A stretch of DNA of 64,000 nucleotides from JANQIO01 sp965229625 (GCA_965229625.1 CBDDJJ010000002.1:1550001-1614000); one strand, 5' to 3'. Counted from the first letter of the stretch, positions 20,166 to 28,020 are shown. Notes: a model not told the origin generated them from the sequence alone. Numbers and translations are program-made.

Positions 20166-21242
20166 ATGAGCAACTTGTTTGCCCCCGTCCCGTTTGCCTC
20201 GGGCAAGGTGATGAAAAACCGCTTCATGATGGCGCCGCTCACCAACCTGCAGAGCCACGACAATGGTGTACTGTCAGACGACGAGTATCGCTGGCTGACC
20301 ATGCGTGCCGAAGGTGGCTTCGGCGCCACCATGACCTGCGCCTCACACGTGCAGGCCGCCGGCAAGGGCTTTCCGGGTCAGCTGGGCTGCTTTTCCGATG
20401 AACACCTGGAAGGCCTGACCCGGCTCGCCGCCGGCATTCGCGCCAACGACAGCCTGGCCCTCCTGCAGCTGCACCACGCGGGCATGCGCTCCCCCGAGGA
20501 GGAGATCGGCCAGCGGCCTTTGTGCCCCTCGGACAACGAGGAAACCGGCGCCCGCGCGCTCACCCTCAACGAAGTCGAGCAGGTGCGCGAGGATTTCCTG
20601 GCCGCTGCCAGGCGCGCCGAACAAGCCGGCTTTGACGGCGTAGAGCTACACGGGGCCCATGGCTATTTGCTATGCCAGTTCCTGAGCCCGACGATCAACC
20701 GGCGCGACGACGCCTTCGGCGGCAGCTTAGAGAACCGCGCGCGACTGATAATGGAACTGATCGACGGTGTTCGCTCCCAGTGCGCGCCGGACTTCGTGCT
20801 CGGTCTACGGCTGTCGCCGGAGCGCTTCGACCTCCGGCTTGGGGAAATGCGGGAACTGGCACAGGAACTCTTCCAGCGCGGCCAGATCGACTTTCTCGAT
20901 ATGTCCCTGTGGGATTCCTTCAAGGAGCCCGCTGAAAAAGGGTATAAGGGGCGCACCCTGTTGTCCTGCTTTGCAGACCTCAAGCGCGGCGAAGTGAAAC
21001 TTGGCACCGCCGGCAAAATTCGCTCCGGCGAAGCTGCACGCCGCTGCGTGGAGGCCGGCGCCGACTTTGTCCTGCCGGGCCGGGCCGCTATCCTGCACCA
21101 CGATTTCCCGCGCTGCGTGGCCGCCAACGACAGCTTCGAACAGATTCCCAACCCGGTGACCAGGGACTACCTACGTGGCCAGGGCCTGGGCGAGACGTTT
21201 GTCGAGTACATGGCAGGCTGGAAAGGATTCGTGGAAGAGTAG
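20166..21242 (+). CDS. NADH:flavin oxidoreductase, Old Yellow Enzyme family
   Basis: A 358-residue FMN TIM-barrel oxidoreductase. Seen in the sequence are FMAPLTN near the start, LQLHHAGMRS, the active-site region DGVELHGAHGYLLCQFLSP with the following FGGSLENRARL, and the phosphate-binding end ADFVLPGRAAIL. Substrates of this family are varied (enoates, unsaturated ketones, nitro compounds), so none is assigned. It lies 22 bases after the response regulator and ends 76 bases before a tRNA gene. Confidence 0.88.
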   Translation: MSNLFAPVPFASGKVMKNRFMMAPLTNLQSHDNGVLSDDEYRWLTMRAEGGFGATMTCASHVQAAGKGFPGQLGCFSDEHLEGLTRLAAGIRANDSLALLQLHHAGMRSPEEEIGQRPLCPSDNEETGARALTLNEVEQVREDFLAAARRAEQAGFDGVELHGAHGYLLCQFLSPTINRRDDAFGGSLENRARLIMELIDGVRSQCAPDFVLGLRLSPERFDLRLGEMRELAQELFQRGQIDFLDMSLWDSFKEPAEKGYKGRTLLSCFADLKRGEVKLGTAGKIRSGEAARRCVEAGADFVLPGRAAILHHDFPRCVAANDSFEQIPNPVTRDYLRGQGLGETFVEYMAGWKGFVEE

Positions 21243-21258
21243 AGCTCCCGCTCAAGGC

Positions 21259-21287
21259 GTGACGCCCCTCAAGGCGCGCACTATAAT
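21259..21287 (+). promoter_or_regulatory. Sigma-70 promoter of the tRNA gene
   Basis: GTGACG (21259-21264), 17-base spacer, and a perfect TATAAT (21282-21287), followed by a G+C-rich discriminator and the tRNA 31 bases downstream. Confidence 0.65.
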
Positions 21288-21318
21288 GCGCCGCTCATCT
21301 GCCGCAAGGCACAGATAA

Positions 21319-21395
21319 GGGCCCATAGCTCAGTTGGTTAGAGCAGTCGACTCATAATCGATTGGTCGTAGGTTCAAGTCCTACTGGGCCCACCA
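21319..21395 (+). tRNA. ileX: tRNA with CAU anticodon, probably tRNA-Ile2 (lysidine-modified)
   Basis: Complete 77-base cloverleaf with encoded CCA: acceptor stem GGGCCCA/TGGGCCC, D arm GCTC...GAGC, anticodon loop CTCATAA (CAU at 21353-21355) and T arm with GGTTCAAGTCC. The anticodon alone would read Met, but the anticodon-arm context CGACTCATAATCG and the surrounding TTGGTCG match the E. coli minor tRNA-Ile (ileX) rather than elongator or initiator Met tRNAs; ileX also lies near rpoD in E. coli. TilS would convert C34 to lysidine so that it reads AUA. The Ile2 assignment is an inference. Confidence 0.9.
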
Positions 21396-21414
21396 TATCG
21401 GAACGGTGCATTCT

Positions 21415-22687
21415 GAAGACATAGGTTGCACTTTATACCGGAGACATAGGTAACAGTTCCGGGGCAAAAGGATTGGGAGCCGGCTCTACCCGGTTCTCAT
21501 CCTCATCAAAGAATCCTAGATCATAATCCATGAAGCTGACCAGCCAGATCTTGTCAGCCACCTCTCTCACGCCCACATGCTGGCCTGCAAGTGCACGGCA
21601 TAGGTTTATCTTTCTGCCGCCAATACAGACGCGACCACAGTAAGTCACCTGGATGGTGCGATCATGGTACGGGTACTCCGGCGGCTCTGGCCGGTGGTAC
21701 TCCCGGGCCGAGGGCCTATACAGCTCCCCGGGATACTTCATCCCCAGCGCCTGGTGCGGACGCTGGTTGTTGTATTGCTCCACCCAGTTGTCGAAGCGGT
21801 CCTGCTGTTGCAGGAAGTTGTAACTGACCGGCTTGGTCGCCTCTTTCTTAAGTGTCAGGTGCATGCGCTCATGGCGGCCGTTCTGCTGGGGGTTGCCAGG
21901 CTTGATGCGCTCAATCCTGATCCCCAATCGCAGCCACCAGACCGACAGCTTGCTCAGGCCGTGCAATGCTGTGGGGCCGGCGAAAGGGACGCCATTATCG
22001 GTACGAATGGCCGTCGGCAGCCCGAACTCCTTGAACACTCGCTCGAAGGTGGAGAAGGCAAAGACCTCCTTGGTCGACTCGAGTGCTTCACAGGCCAACA
22101 GGTAGCGGGTGCAGTAGTCGGTGATCGTCAGTGGATAGCAGTACTTCTTGTTGCCCAGGAGGAAGTGCCCCTTGTAGTCGGCGCACCACAACCCGTTGGC
22201 TATCCTGGGGTCCGTAAGACCGGTGCCCTTGGCCTTGTAGCGCTTGCGCTTGCGGCGTTTGACCAGGCCGTGGCGCTCCAGGATGGCGTGCACGGTACTC
22301 TTAGCGGGTGGTTTGATAGTGGGGTATTCCCGGATCAGCTTCTCGCGGATCTTGGGGGCACCCCAGTTCGGGAACTCGCGCTTGAGCTGGAGAATGGTTC
22401 GCTCGACCTGGAACGGCAGCTGGTTGGCGTAGCGCTGAGGCCTGCGACTTCGGTCTTGCAGGCCCTCGACACCCAAGTCCTTGTATCGATTGAAGATCTT
22501 GTAACCGGTCTTGCGGGATATCCCGAAGTCGCGGCATACCACGGCCATCTTCTCGCCTTCCAGCAAGCGGGCCACGAATCGAACACGTTCATCCATAGCG
22601 CTACACTCTTTCCAGGGCATCTGAGGGCCTCCCCAAATGCCTAAATGTGTAACCTATGTGTCCGGTATATTCTGTAACCTATGTGTC
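21415..22687 (-). mobile_element. IS481-family insertion sequence, apparently intact
   Basis: A transposase gene bounded by imperfect inverted repeats. Left end (21415-21455) carries ACATAGGTTGCA and a second ACATAGGTAACA; the right end (22646-22687), read on the other strand, carries ACATAGGTTACA twice with ATACCGG between, the same layout. The element sits 20 bases after the tRNA. No clear target duplication was found, so the exact outer boundaries are uncertain by several bases. Confidence 0.8.
21433..22620 (-). CDS. IS481-family transposase
   Basis: DDE transposase of 395 residues. It starts MPWKECSAMDERVRF, preceded by GGAGG, followed by a helix-turn-helix (VCRDFGISRKTGYKIFNRY), a second HTH (TVHAILERHGLV), and an integrase-core domain with catalytic residues in WCADYKG, IRTDNGVPF and QNGRHERMH. 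The C-terminal extension after residue 300 includes IQVTYCGRVCIGGRKINL. Length and motif order are complete, so it may be active. Confidence 0.92.
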   Translation of the reverse strand: MPWKECSAMDERVRFVARLLEGEKMAVVCRDFGISRKTGYKIFNRYKDLGVEGLQDRSRRPQRYANQLPFQVERTILQLKREFPNWGAPKIREKLIREYPTIKPPAKSTVHAILERHGLVKRRKRKRYKAKGTGLTDPRIANGLWCADYKGHFLLGNKKYCYPLTITDYCTRYLLACEALESTKEVFAFSTFERVFKEFGLPTAIRTDNGVPFAGPTALHGLSKLSVWWLRLGIRIERIKPGNPQQNGRHERMHLTLKKEATKPVSYNFLQQQDRFDNWVEQYNNQRPHQALGMKYPGELYRPSAREYHRPEPPEYPYHDRTIQVTYCGRVCIGGRKINLCRALAGQHVGVREVADKIWLVSFMDYDLGFFDEDENRVEPAPNPFAPELLPMSPV

Positions 22688-22700
22688 GGGTAGCTCAAAC

Positions 22701-23200
22701 TGTGAATTCCTGCTACATGGGTGACACATTAAGCTTTCGTTTCAAGGCCAACTTGAAAGGGAAGCAGCATGACAAATGCACAACAAGCCAGGCTCGTCGC
22801 CTGGCGCCTCAAAATCCTAAATTGGGCCGAAGGTGAACCCCGGCAGGTCGCTCGGACATGCCGATATTTTGGTATCTCACGGACAGCCTACTATCGGTGG
22901 AAGAGACGCTATGAGGCGCACGGGGAGGCTGGCCTGGCCGACCGTGGCAGAGCGCCCCGTACCCATCCCAACGAGACGCCCAGAGCTGTAGTCAGCAAGA
23001 TTCTGTATCTGAGGCAGAACTACCACTTCGGCGCCGGCAGGATCCAGGCGTACCTGCAGCGATTCCACCAGGTCCAGATCGCCAAATCAACGGTTCATCG
23101 GGTCCTGGAGCGGAACGGCATGCCGCGCCTCCCGGCCAACCAGAAGCACCAGCCCCATAAGAAGCGCTGGATACGCTACGTAAAGGCCAAGCCCGGACGT
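22701..23200 (+). mobile_element. 5' remnant of a second IS481-type element
   Basis: Begins with TGTGAATTCCTGCTACATGG, a TGT-start end of the IS481 type, 13 bases after the first element's end. It carries the N-terminal part of a transposase and stops where the IS3-family element begins at about 23198; its other half is not found on the far side. The first 90 or so bases recur at 26214-26306. Confidence 0.7.
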
Positions 23201-23227
23201 AAGCTTCCCCAAATCGGAGACAGGTAA
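22769..23227 (+). pseudogene. IS481-type transposase, truncated by IS3 insertion
   Basis: The frame starts MTNAQQARLVAWRLK and has two helix-turn-helix segments (CRYFGISRTAYYRWKRRY; STVHRVLERNGMPRL), but ends at residue 152. The last nine or so residues (RKLPQIGDR) are read from the inverted repeat of the IS3-family element, and the whole DDE catalytic domain is missing. It is therefore a broken gene, although it could still express a DNA-binding fragment. Confidence 0.8.
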
Positions 23228-23267
23228 TTAGTAGAGCTTTCTGGCATTTTATAGCCGGGAGGTTCAC

Positions 23268-23534
23268 ATGAAGAAGTCGAAGTTCACCGAGAGTCAGATC
23301 ATCGCGATTCTCAAGGAGGCTGATGCCGGCGTGATGGTGAAGGACATCTGTCGCAAGCACGGCATATCCTCCCCCACTTACTACTCGTGGAAGTCCAAGT
23401 ACGGCGGTATGGAAGCCTCGGAGTTGAAGCGGGTGAAGGAGATGGAAGCCGAGAACGCCAAACTCAAGAAGATGTATGCGGAGTTGGCGCTTGAGAATGC
23501 TGCGATGAAGGAGCTGATCTCAAAAAAGCTGTAA
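23268..23534 (+). CDS. IS3-family transposase OrfA
   Basis: An 88-residue DNA-binding subunit: HTH with FTESQIIAILKEADAG and DICRKHGISSPTYYSWKSKYGG, then a leucine-rich coiled coil (ELKRVKEMEAENAKLKKMY). The end of the gene has the slippery run AAAAAAG at 23522-23528, just before its stop codon, the typical site for -1 frameshifting to make the OrfAB fusion transposase. Confidence 0.9.
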   Translation: MKKSKFTESQIIAILKEADAGVMVKDICRKHGISSPTYYSWKSKYGGMEASELKRVKEMEAENAKLKKMYAELALENAAMKELISKKL

Positions 23535-23590
23535 CGCCGGCAGAGAAGCGAACAGCTGCGGGCTTCCTGGTCAGCGATCAGAAGCTGTCT

Positions 23591-24382
23591 GTGGCTCGAT
23601 CCTGTCGGTGCGTGGGCCTCTCCAGATCGGCCTACTACAAAGTGCCCGAGCACTGGACCGTGCGAGACGCGGAGGTCATCGCCGCTCTGGCAGATCTAGT
23701 CGAGGGGCGACCCAGCCGAGGCTTCTGGAAGTGCCGGAAGATGCTCCGAAGGCAAGGTCGGCCTTGGAACCACAAACGCATTTACCGGGTTTACAAGCTG
23801 ATGGAGCTAAATCTAAGACGCCGAGCGAAGAAGCGGCTGCCCAAGCGGCACAGAGCTGAACTCTACGTCCCTGCGCTTCCGGATAAGGTCTGGTCTGCCG
23901 ACTTCATGTCGGATGCGCTTCATACAGGAAAACGCTTCCGTACCTTCAATGTGACCGACGACTTCAATCGCGAAGCGCTGCATATCGAGGTCGACACCTC
24001 TATCACGTCGGTTCGCCTGGTGCGGGTCTTTGAGCAGTTGCGTCAGGAGCACGGTTTGCCCCAGGTCCTGAGGACGGATAACGGACCCGAGTTCCTGGGT
24101 GAAACATTTACGGCATGGGCAAAAGACGCCGGCATGGCGATCCAATACATCCAGCCGGGCAAGCCAAACCAGAACGCCTACATCGAGCGCTTCAATCGAA
24201 CCTATCGGGAAGAGGTGCTAGATCAATACCTGTTTACGTCGCTCGATCACGTCCGGGAGGCCACCTGGTGGTGGATGCTGGAATACAACGAGGAAAGACC
24301 ACACGACTCTCTGGGCGACCTAACACCTAAGGAGGCCAGGGAGCAATCCACCAGAAACTCTATTTTTGAACTGTCTACTTGA
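23591..24382 (+). CDS. IS3-family transposase OrfB (DDE integrase core)
   Basis: Catalytic part of the transposase, 263 residues from the GTG at 23591. The same frame is open upstream to the A6G slippery site in orfA (through TPAEKRTAAGFLVS), so the working product is probably OrfAB made by -1 frameshifting. Catalytic residues are visible in WSADFMSDAL, LRTDNGPEF and NQNAYIERFNRT, followed by EERPHDSLGDLTP. All three acidic residues are present, so activity is possible. Subgroup not assigned. Confidence 0.9.
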   Translation: MARSCRCVGLSRSAYYKVPEHWTVRDAEVIAALADLVEGRPSRGFWKCRKMLRRQGRPWNHKRIYRVYKLMELNLRRRAKKRLPKRHRAELYVPALPDKVWSADFMSDALHTGKRFRTFNVTDDFNREALHIEVDTSITSVRLVRVFEQLRQEHGLPQVLRTDNGPEFLGETFTAWAKDAGMAIQYIQPGKPNQNAYIERFNRTYREEVLDQYLFTSLDHVREATWWWMLEYNEERPHDSLGDLTPKEAREQSTRNSIFELST

Positions 24383-24443
24383 CGGGGAAGCTTACGCAGG
24401 CTTATTCGATCTGAATTGATAGCTATGTGCAGTACTTCAGCGC

Positions 24444-24562
24444 GTCCGGCGTAAACTCCGGACCGGGCTCTACTCGGCTTAAGCCCCCCAAGCTCCGCTC
24501 GCGGGTCTTGGCCATGCGGTCACGATCCCTCGCGCATTTGAGGGGCATTGCATCCCCTCAAA
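24444..24562. repeat. Two small inverted repeats in unassigned DNA
   Basis: GTCCGG/CCGGAC with an 8-base loop (24444-24463), and TTTGAGGGG/CCCCTCAAA with an 8-base loop CATTGCAT (24537-24562, 9-bp perfect stem). The second is followed by an A-rich stretch, not a T run, so it is not a plus-strand terminator; read on the minus strand it is followed by TGCGCGAGG. Function unknown. Confidence 0.5.
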
Positions 24563-24657
24563 ATCAAGAAAAATGACGGTTTCCACGTGTTCCGCTTTGC
24601 GGGGCGGACCCACCGCAATTTTTTGGATTTTTTCACCCCCACCTAGTCGGCGTCTCA

Positions 24658-24831
24658 TTGCGAACCCTCGCCGGCTTTTTGGCGAAGAACCGCAGGTGGC
24701 TGCAAAAGGATAAGCGCAGCCTCGAGCACTACTGCATGTATATGAATATTTACGGCGCCATGATTGTCGAGCTTGCTGATCATGACGAGGAGATCGTCAA
24801 GCTCATAACTGGGGAAGCCTTTGGCTCCTAA
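24658..24831 (+). pseudogene. Phage terminase small-subunit-like fragment (tentative)
   Basis: A 57-codon frame from a possible TTG start (MRTLAGFLAKNRRWL) through DKRSLEHYCMYMNIYGAM to ITGEAFGS. The pattern W-L-x-K-D-x-x-x-L-x-x-Y-C-x-x-Y-x-x-Y resembles the core of P27-type phage terminase small subunits, but about 100 residues of such a protein would be missing and no other phage gene is near. The frame is open further upstream to 24577 without family-like sequence. A 96-codon frame on the opposite strand (24655-24945) competes for the same DNA and cannot be fully excluded. Confidence 0.35.
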
Positions 24832-25107
24832 CTCTAAGCGCTGCGCGATCGTATCGAGGGTTCGCCCTACTACTAAGATACCGGGCCGGTGACACAAAAG
24901 AGTATTGATGCTACCGGTATCCTTGATCCACTCAAGGATAGACAAGACTTATAGAACGAGGCCCACCAGTCACCAGAGTTCATACCGCCCTAAACCGCTA
25001 CCGCAGAAGCGTTTTAGTCCATCGACCCGAAGCGGACATTATGGGTGGGTTCCCGGAGCTCAGAAGCTATGCTGCGTGTTTGTGGCTGTTGTTCGCGAAC
25101 TGAGCAA
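24832..25107. other. Unassigned spacer in the accessory patch
   Basis: No reading frame with convincing protein character is seen on either strand, nor an RNA gene or long repeat. It joins the terminase-like fragment to the A+T-rich orphan gene and is probably decayed mobile DNA. Confidence 0.4.
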
Positions 25108-26118
25108 TCAGCTATTGATTCTTTCTTCCAATATCCTGATCAACCTGTCCATACCTGCACGATCCTCACGATCTAAAGATGCATTAGTGACAACCGGTAC
25201 ACCAAAGTCCCCCGATTCGATGTTTTCTATCACTTTTCTAAGCAGCTCGCGAAAGCGACCTATTGTATTTGAAAGAAATCGATATATAACAAGAAGCTGC
25301 TCCTGTTTATGAATTGCTACTTTTGCGTGAGCAACATCGACAAAACCCCTCAAGATAAACAGTGGTATGAAATCTCCTTCCACAGCCTCCGTATCGTAGC
25401 CCAATGAATAAAGTCCCCTCCTAGTATCTTCCCTCGTTGCCGCCGTCTCTACAAAAAGCATCTCTAGCACTTTGCAGTAGTTAAGAATAGCCTCTGACAT
25501 GAACTCCCAATCAGAACTGCCTGACACCACCAGCCTTGAAGCCTTGTGCGCATAGTGCAGAGCAGCCGCTAAACGCCGATTATTGTAACCATAGAATAGG
25601 GGCAATCTTTCTATTGCGCTCATAACACCCTGTTCGAGGGAGTCGGCTGTTACAGTAAAGAAGGGCACTCTAGCTTCCTGATGTTCCCAACGGAATTCAA
25701 TGTTCCCTAACCAACCTTTGGTATACACAACCGTCGGAGGCTCCGGCATTGATAGACTGAGTAACGTAGGGAGTAAATGGCAAAACGTCGAGATTAGTCC
25801 TTCTAGGTCTTCCTTACTGGCGCACGTGCAGCGGTACTGCAAGAGGTCTCCTCTAAGGTCAAGCCTATCTTCCTGTGAATCAATTGTTACTTCGATTGGA
25901 TCTACTGGCGGATCTGACTTAGCGAGGACACGACCGTTATTTGCGTTATAGAGCATTTTCGCTTTTCGACCCTTAACAAGAGCTCTGCTATAGCCCTGTT
26001 CAGAGCCGAAGACTGTGCCTGGCGCGTACTTGATCTCTAAGACAAGTTCATTTGGGAAGCTCAACGGCTGTGCGTCAACAAGCTTGAAAACCCTTGGCTG
26101 GAGTTGGTATGTCAGCAC
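25108..26118 (-). CDS. Orphan protein with HEPN-like motif, function unknown
   Basis: A 336-residue cytoplasmic-looking protein from a GTG start (LTYQLQPRVFKL); an in-frame stop lies a few codons upstream. No signal peptide or membrane segment. The N-terminal 150 residues look beta-rich and unrecognised. The C-terminal part is helical (WEFMSEAILNYCKVLEMLF, then LRGFVDVAHAKV with Arg257 and His264) and ends in long helices (LLVIYRFLSNTIGRFRELL). An Arg-x6-His pair between helices is the catalytic motif shape of HEPN RNases, which are common in toxins and phage defence. The gene is clearly more A+T rich than its surroundings and lies between IS remnants, so it was probably acquired. Function is not established. 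Confidence 0.75.
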   Translation of the reverse strand: MLTYQLQPRVFKLVDAQPLSFPNELVLEIKYAPGTVFGSEQGYSRALVKGRKAKMLYNANNGRVLAKSDPPVDPIEVTIDSQEDRLDLRGDLLQYRCTCASKEDLEGLISTFCHLLPTLLSLSMPEPPTVVYTKGWLGNIEFRWEHQEARVPFFTVTADSLEQGVMSAIERLPLFYGYNNRRLAAALHYAHKASRLVVSGSSDWEFMSEAILNYCKVLEMLFVETAATREDTRRGLYSLGYDTEAVEGDFIPLFILRGFVDVAHAKVAIHKQEQLLVIYRFLSNTIGRFRELLRKVIENIESGDFGVPVVTNASLDREDRAGMDRLIRILEERINS

Positions 26119-26213
26119 TTGATCGATTCCAAGGAGCTATGAATGGGGTAATGGGCAGAAGCTAACAGTCCAAATTCACTTGACGGTTTTGCCTCTAGTG
26201 GTCTTTTTCAAGG

Positions 26214-26306
26214 TGTGAATTCCCGCTACATGGGTGACACATTGAGCTTACTTTTCAAGGCTGACTTGAAAGGGAAGCCGCATGACGAAAGCACGGTGAG
26301 CCTGGC
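26214..26306 (+). repeat. Second, decayed copy of the IS481-type left end
   Basis: TGTGAATTCCCGCTACATGG and the following 75 or so bases match 22701-22795 in the same orientation with scattered differences, including the ACTTGAAAGGGAAG segment and the transposase start ATGAC. Homology fades after CCTGGCTTG. It marks the right edge of the accessory patch. Confidence 0.85.
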
Positions 26307-26335
26307 TTGTAATCCCACTGCGGAGAAAACATGAC

Positions 26336-27097
26336 GTGAGCCAATCAACAAGAGTTACCGCGGGCCTTGTAGTGATCGGCGATGAAATCCTGTCCGGGCG
26401 CACTCAGGACGCCAATATAGCCTACCTGGCAAAGTGGCTTAACGAGGAAGGCGTCGTTCTGACCGAAGTACGGATTGTTGGCGATAATCATCAGGCAATC
26501 ATTGAGGCAGTGAATGCGCTGCGCGAGCGTTGCGACTACTGTTTCACCACCGGCGGCATAGGGCCGACCCACGACGACATCACGGTCGACGCTGTTGCCG
26601 GCGCATTTGAGGTAGAGGTCACCTACCACCAGGAAGCCCTGGAAATTCTAACTGAGTATTACGGACCAAATGAATTGACGGAAGCGCGTAAGCGCATGGC
26701 TCGAGTCCCCGACGGCGGCGGCCTGGTAAAGAATCCCATGAGCGGCGCCCCGGGCGTGTGTAAAGACAACGTATTCATGCTGGCGGGAATCCCGGGAATC
26801 ATGCGTGGCATGCTCGAGGGACTGCGCGGTGAACTGGCGGGAGCAGAGCCCATGTTGTCCGATGCGGTCACTGTATTCGCACCAGAAAGTGAAATGGCAG
26901 AACGTCTCGCAGCGATACAGGACGCACACCCCGAGGTCTCTATCGGCTCCTACCCCTTCTTTCGCAATGGGCAAATCGGTGCGGAACTGGTGGTACGCTG
27001 CACCAACGCCGAAAAAATTCAGCCCGTGCTTGCAGCCATCCGCCATGCCGCCGAGGCCATCAGCGCGGCGTGGGAGGACGGGGAAACCAGGGCATAG
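26336..27097 (+). CDS. CinA-type molybdopterin-binding domain protein
   Basis: A 253-residue protein of the competence/damage-inducible CinA N-terminal type, with the MoCF fold: VIGDEILSGRTQDANIAYLAKWL, DNHQAIIEAV, FTTGGIGPTHDDIT and LAGIPGIMRGM. It lacks the C-terminal nicotinamide-mononucleotide deamidase domain of full CinA, so it is the short (YfaY-like) form of uncertain function. The start is a GTG; the ATG five bases earlier runs at once into a stop. It is the first chromosomal-type gene after the IS patch, and its promoter may have been altered by the IS remnant ending about 30 bases upstream. Confidence 0.85.
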   Translation: MSQSTRVTAGLVVIGDEILSGRTQDANIAYLAKWLNEEGVVLTEVRIVGDNHQAIIEAVNALRERCDYCFTTGGIGPTHDDITVDAVAGAFEVEVTYHQEALEILTEYYGPNELTEARKRMARVPDGGGLVKNPMSGAPGVCKDNVFMLAGIPGIMRGMLEGLRGELAGAEPMLSDAVTVFAPESEMAERLAAIQDAHPEVSIGSYPFFRNGQIGAELVVRCTNAEKIQPVLAAIRHAAEAISAAWEDGETRA

Positions 27098-27180
27098 GAA
27101 CACCCGGCGTCCTGATTCCGGCTTTCATCCAAAGCGCTACGCCAACAGGATCGGACCCGGGCCGACAAATGCTGTAGAGC

Positions 27181-27210
27181 AGAAAGAAAAAAGGCCGGCG
27201 AAAGCCGGCC
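27181..27210 (-). terminator. Rho-independent terminator of the barrel-protein gene
   Basis: Read on the minus strand: GGCCGGC, a short TTTC-containing loop and GCCGGCC (27193-27210), followed by a run of T residues (A tract at 27184-27192 on the plus strand). It lies 25 bases beyond the stop codon of the minus-strand gene. Confidence 0.85.
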
Positions 27211-27234
27211 GAAGAGAGAACACCCCTGCAACAA

Positions 27235-28020
27235 TTAGAAGGCGTAACCGAACTGCAATTTGTAGAAGTCGGTCGCCGAGAAAGAATCATCGTCATCGGT
27301 CAGGTCCGTACCTGCCGAGAACCGCAGCGAGAACTTGTCGTTAGCCACCTGGAAATACGGGCCAAGCCACTGGTAGCCGTCCTGGCTGCTGACATTGGAT
27401 CCACCGGTCAGCTCAAGCTCCTCGAAATGCACCCCGGCAGAGAAATACTTGCCAAACTTCTTGCCACCGTTCACCCAGTAGTGAATGTACTCGAGGGTGC
27501 TCTCACCATCGTCATCCTCTTCGCGCAGCGGCAGGTAGTAGCCGAAGTAGAGCTGGCCTTCCCAGTCCTCAGTGCCGTAGTTCATCGTAATATTCGGCAC
27601 CCAGCCGTCACCGACGATGCCGTCATCAGCAGTGCCTGAGGACAACAGGTTACCGGAGGTGAAGCCGATCTGCGGGTTGACGTACAGGTCACCGCCAAGC
27701 ATCTCGAATCCAACACCGACACCGTACTCCGTCCAGTTACCCCAATCCTGGCCGGTGCCGGCACCCCAGAAGATACCGTAGAAAGTAACGTCCATATCGC
27801 CCGCGTCGTAGGTAAGCCCTACAAACGGGTTTACGCCGAAGAATGCATCAGAGTTGAACGATGCACTGCCGCTCAGCTTATCTTCCTGTGCATAGACGTT
27901 ACCCGTGACTGATGCGCTGATAAGCGTAGCGGCAGCGAGCGCCAGTGCCTTCTTCCTGAACGGCGCGGTGGCGGTGGTCGCGGCTGAAGTAAGCACGTTC
28001 GTATTATCTGTGTTGTTCAT
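27235..28020 (-). CDS. Predicted outer-membrane beta-barrel protein
   Basis: A 261-residue exported protein. The ATG at 28018-28020 (MNNTDNTNVL) is chosen because a GAGG motif precedes it and it leads to the signal peptide; the 14 codons upstream look non-coding. The export signal is long, with a basic FRKKALALAAATLIS segment and cleavage near NVYAQ (about residue 45). The mature part alternates short aromatic/glycine-rich strands and acidic loops (FYGIFWGAG, YGVGVGFEMLGG, LQFGYAF) and ends with Phe, as outer-membrane barrels do. Specific function unknown; family not named with confidence. Confidence 0.75.
   Translation of the reverse strand: MNNTDNTNVLTSAATTATAPFRKKALALAAATLISASVTGNVYAQEDKLSGSASFNSDAFFGVNPFVGLTYDAGDMDVTFYGIFWGAGTGQDWGNWTEYGVGVGFEMLGGDLYVNPQIGFTSGNLLSSGTADDGIVGDGWVPNITMNYGTEDWEGQLYFGYYLPLREEDDDGESTLEYIHYWVNGGKKFGKYFSAGVHFEELELTGGSNVSSQDGYQWLGPYFQVANDKFSLRFSAGTDLTDDDDSFSATDFYKLQFGYAF

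Larger units (their letters stand above)
23198..24396 (+). mobile_element. IS3-family insertion sequence
   Basis: About 1.2 kb bounded by 13-bp perfect inverted repeats CGTAAGCTTCCCC (23198-23210) and its complement (24384-24396), with imperfect homology continuing inward (AATTAGTAGAG versus AGTTCAAAAATAGAG). It contains orfA and orfB in the usual out-of-phase arrangement. No target duplication is visible: the left flank is a truncated transposase gene and the right flank is unrelated, consistent with an adjacent deletion after insertion. Confidence 0.85.

Noticed and set aside
24655..24945. A 96-codon minus-strand gene
   Set aside because: It overlaps a plus-strand frame with better protein character, has no clear ribosome-binding site and no recognisable motif; left as an alternative only.
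21319..26335. tRNA-integrated genomic island with attL/attR
   Set aside because: No integrase gene and no repeat of the tRNA 3' end was found at the right edge; the patch is explained by IS insertions.
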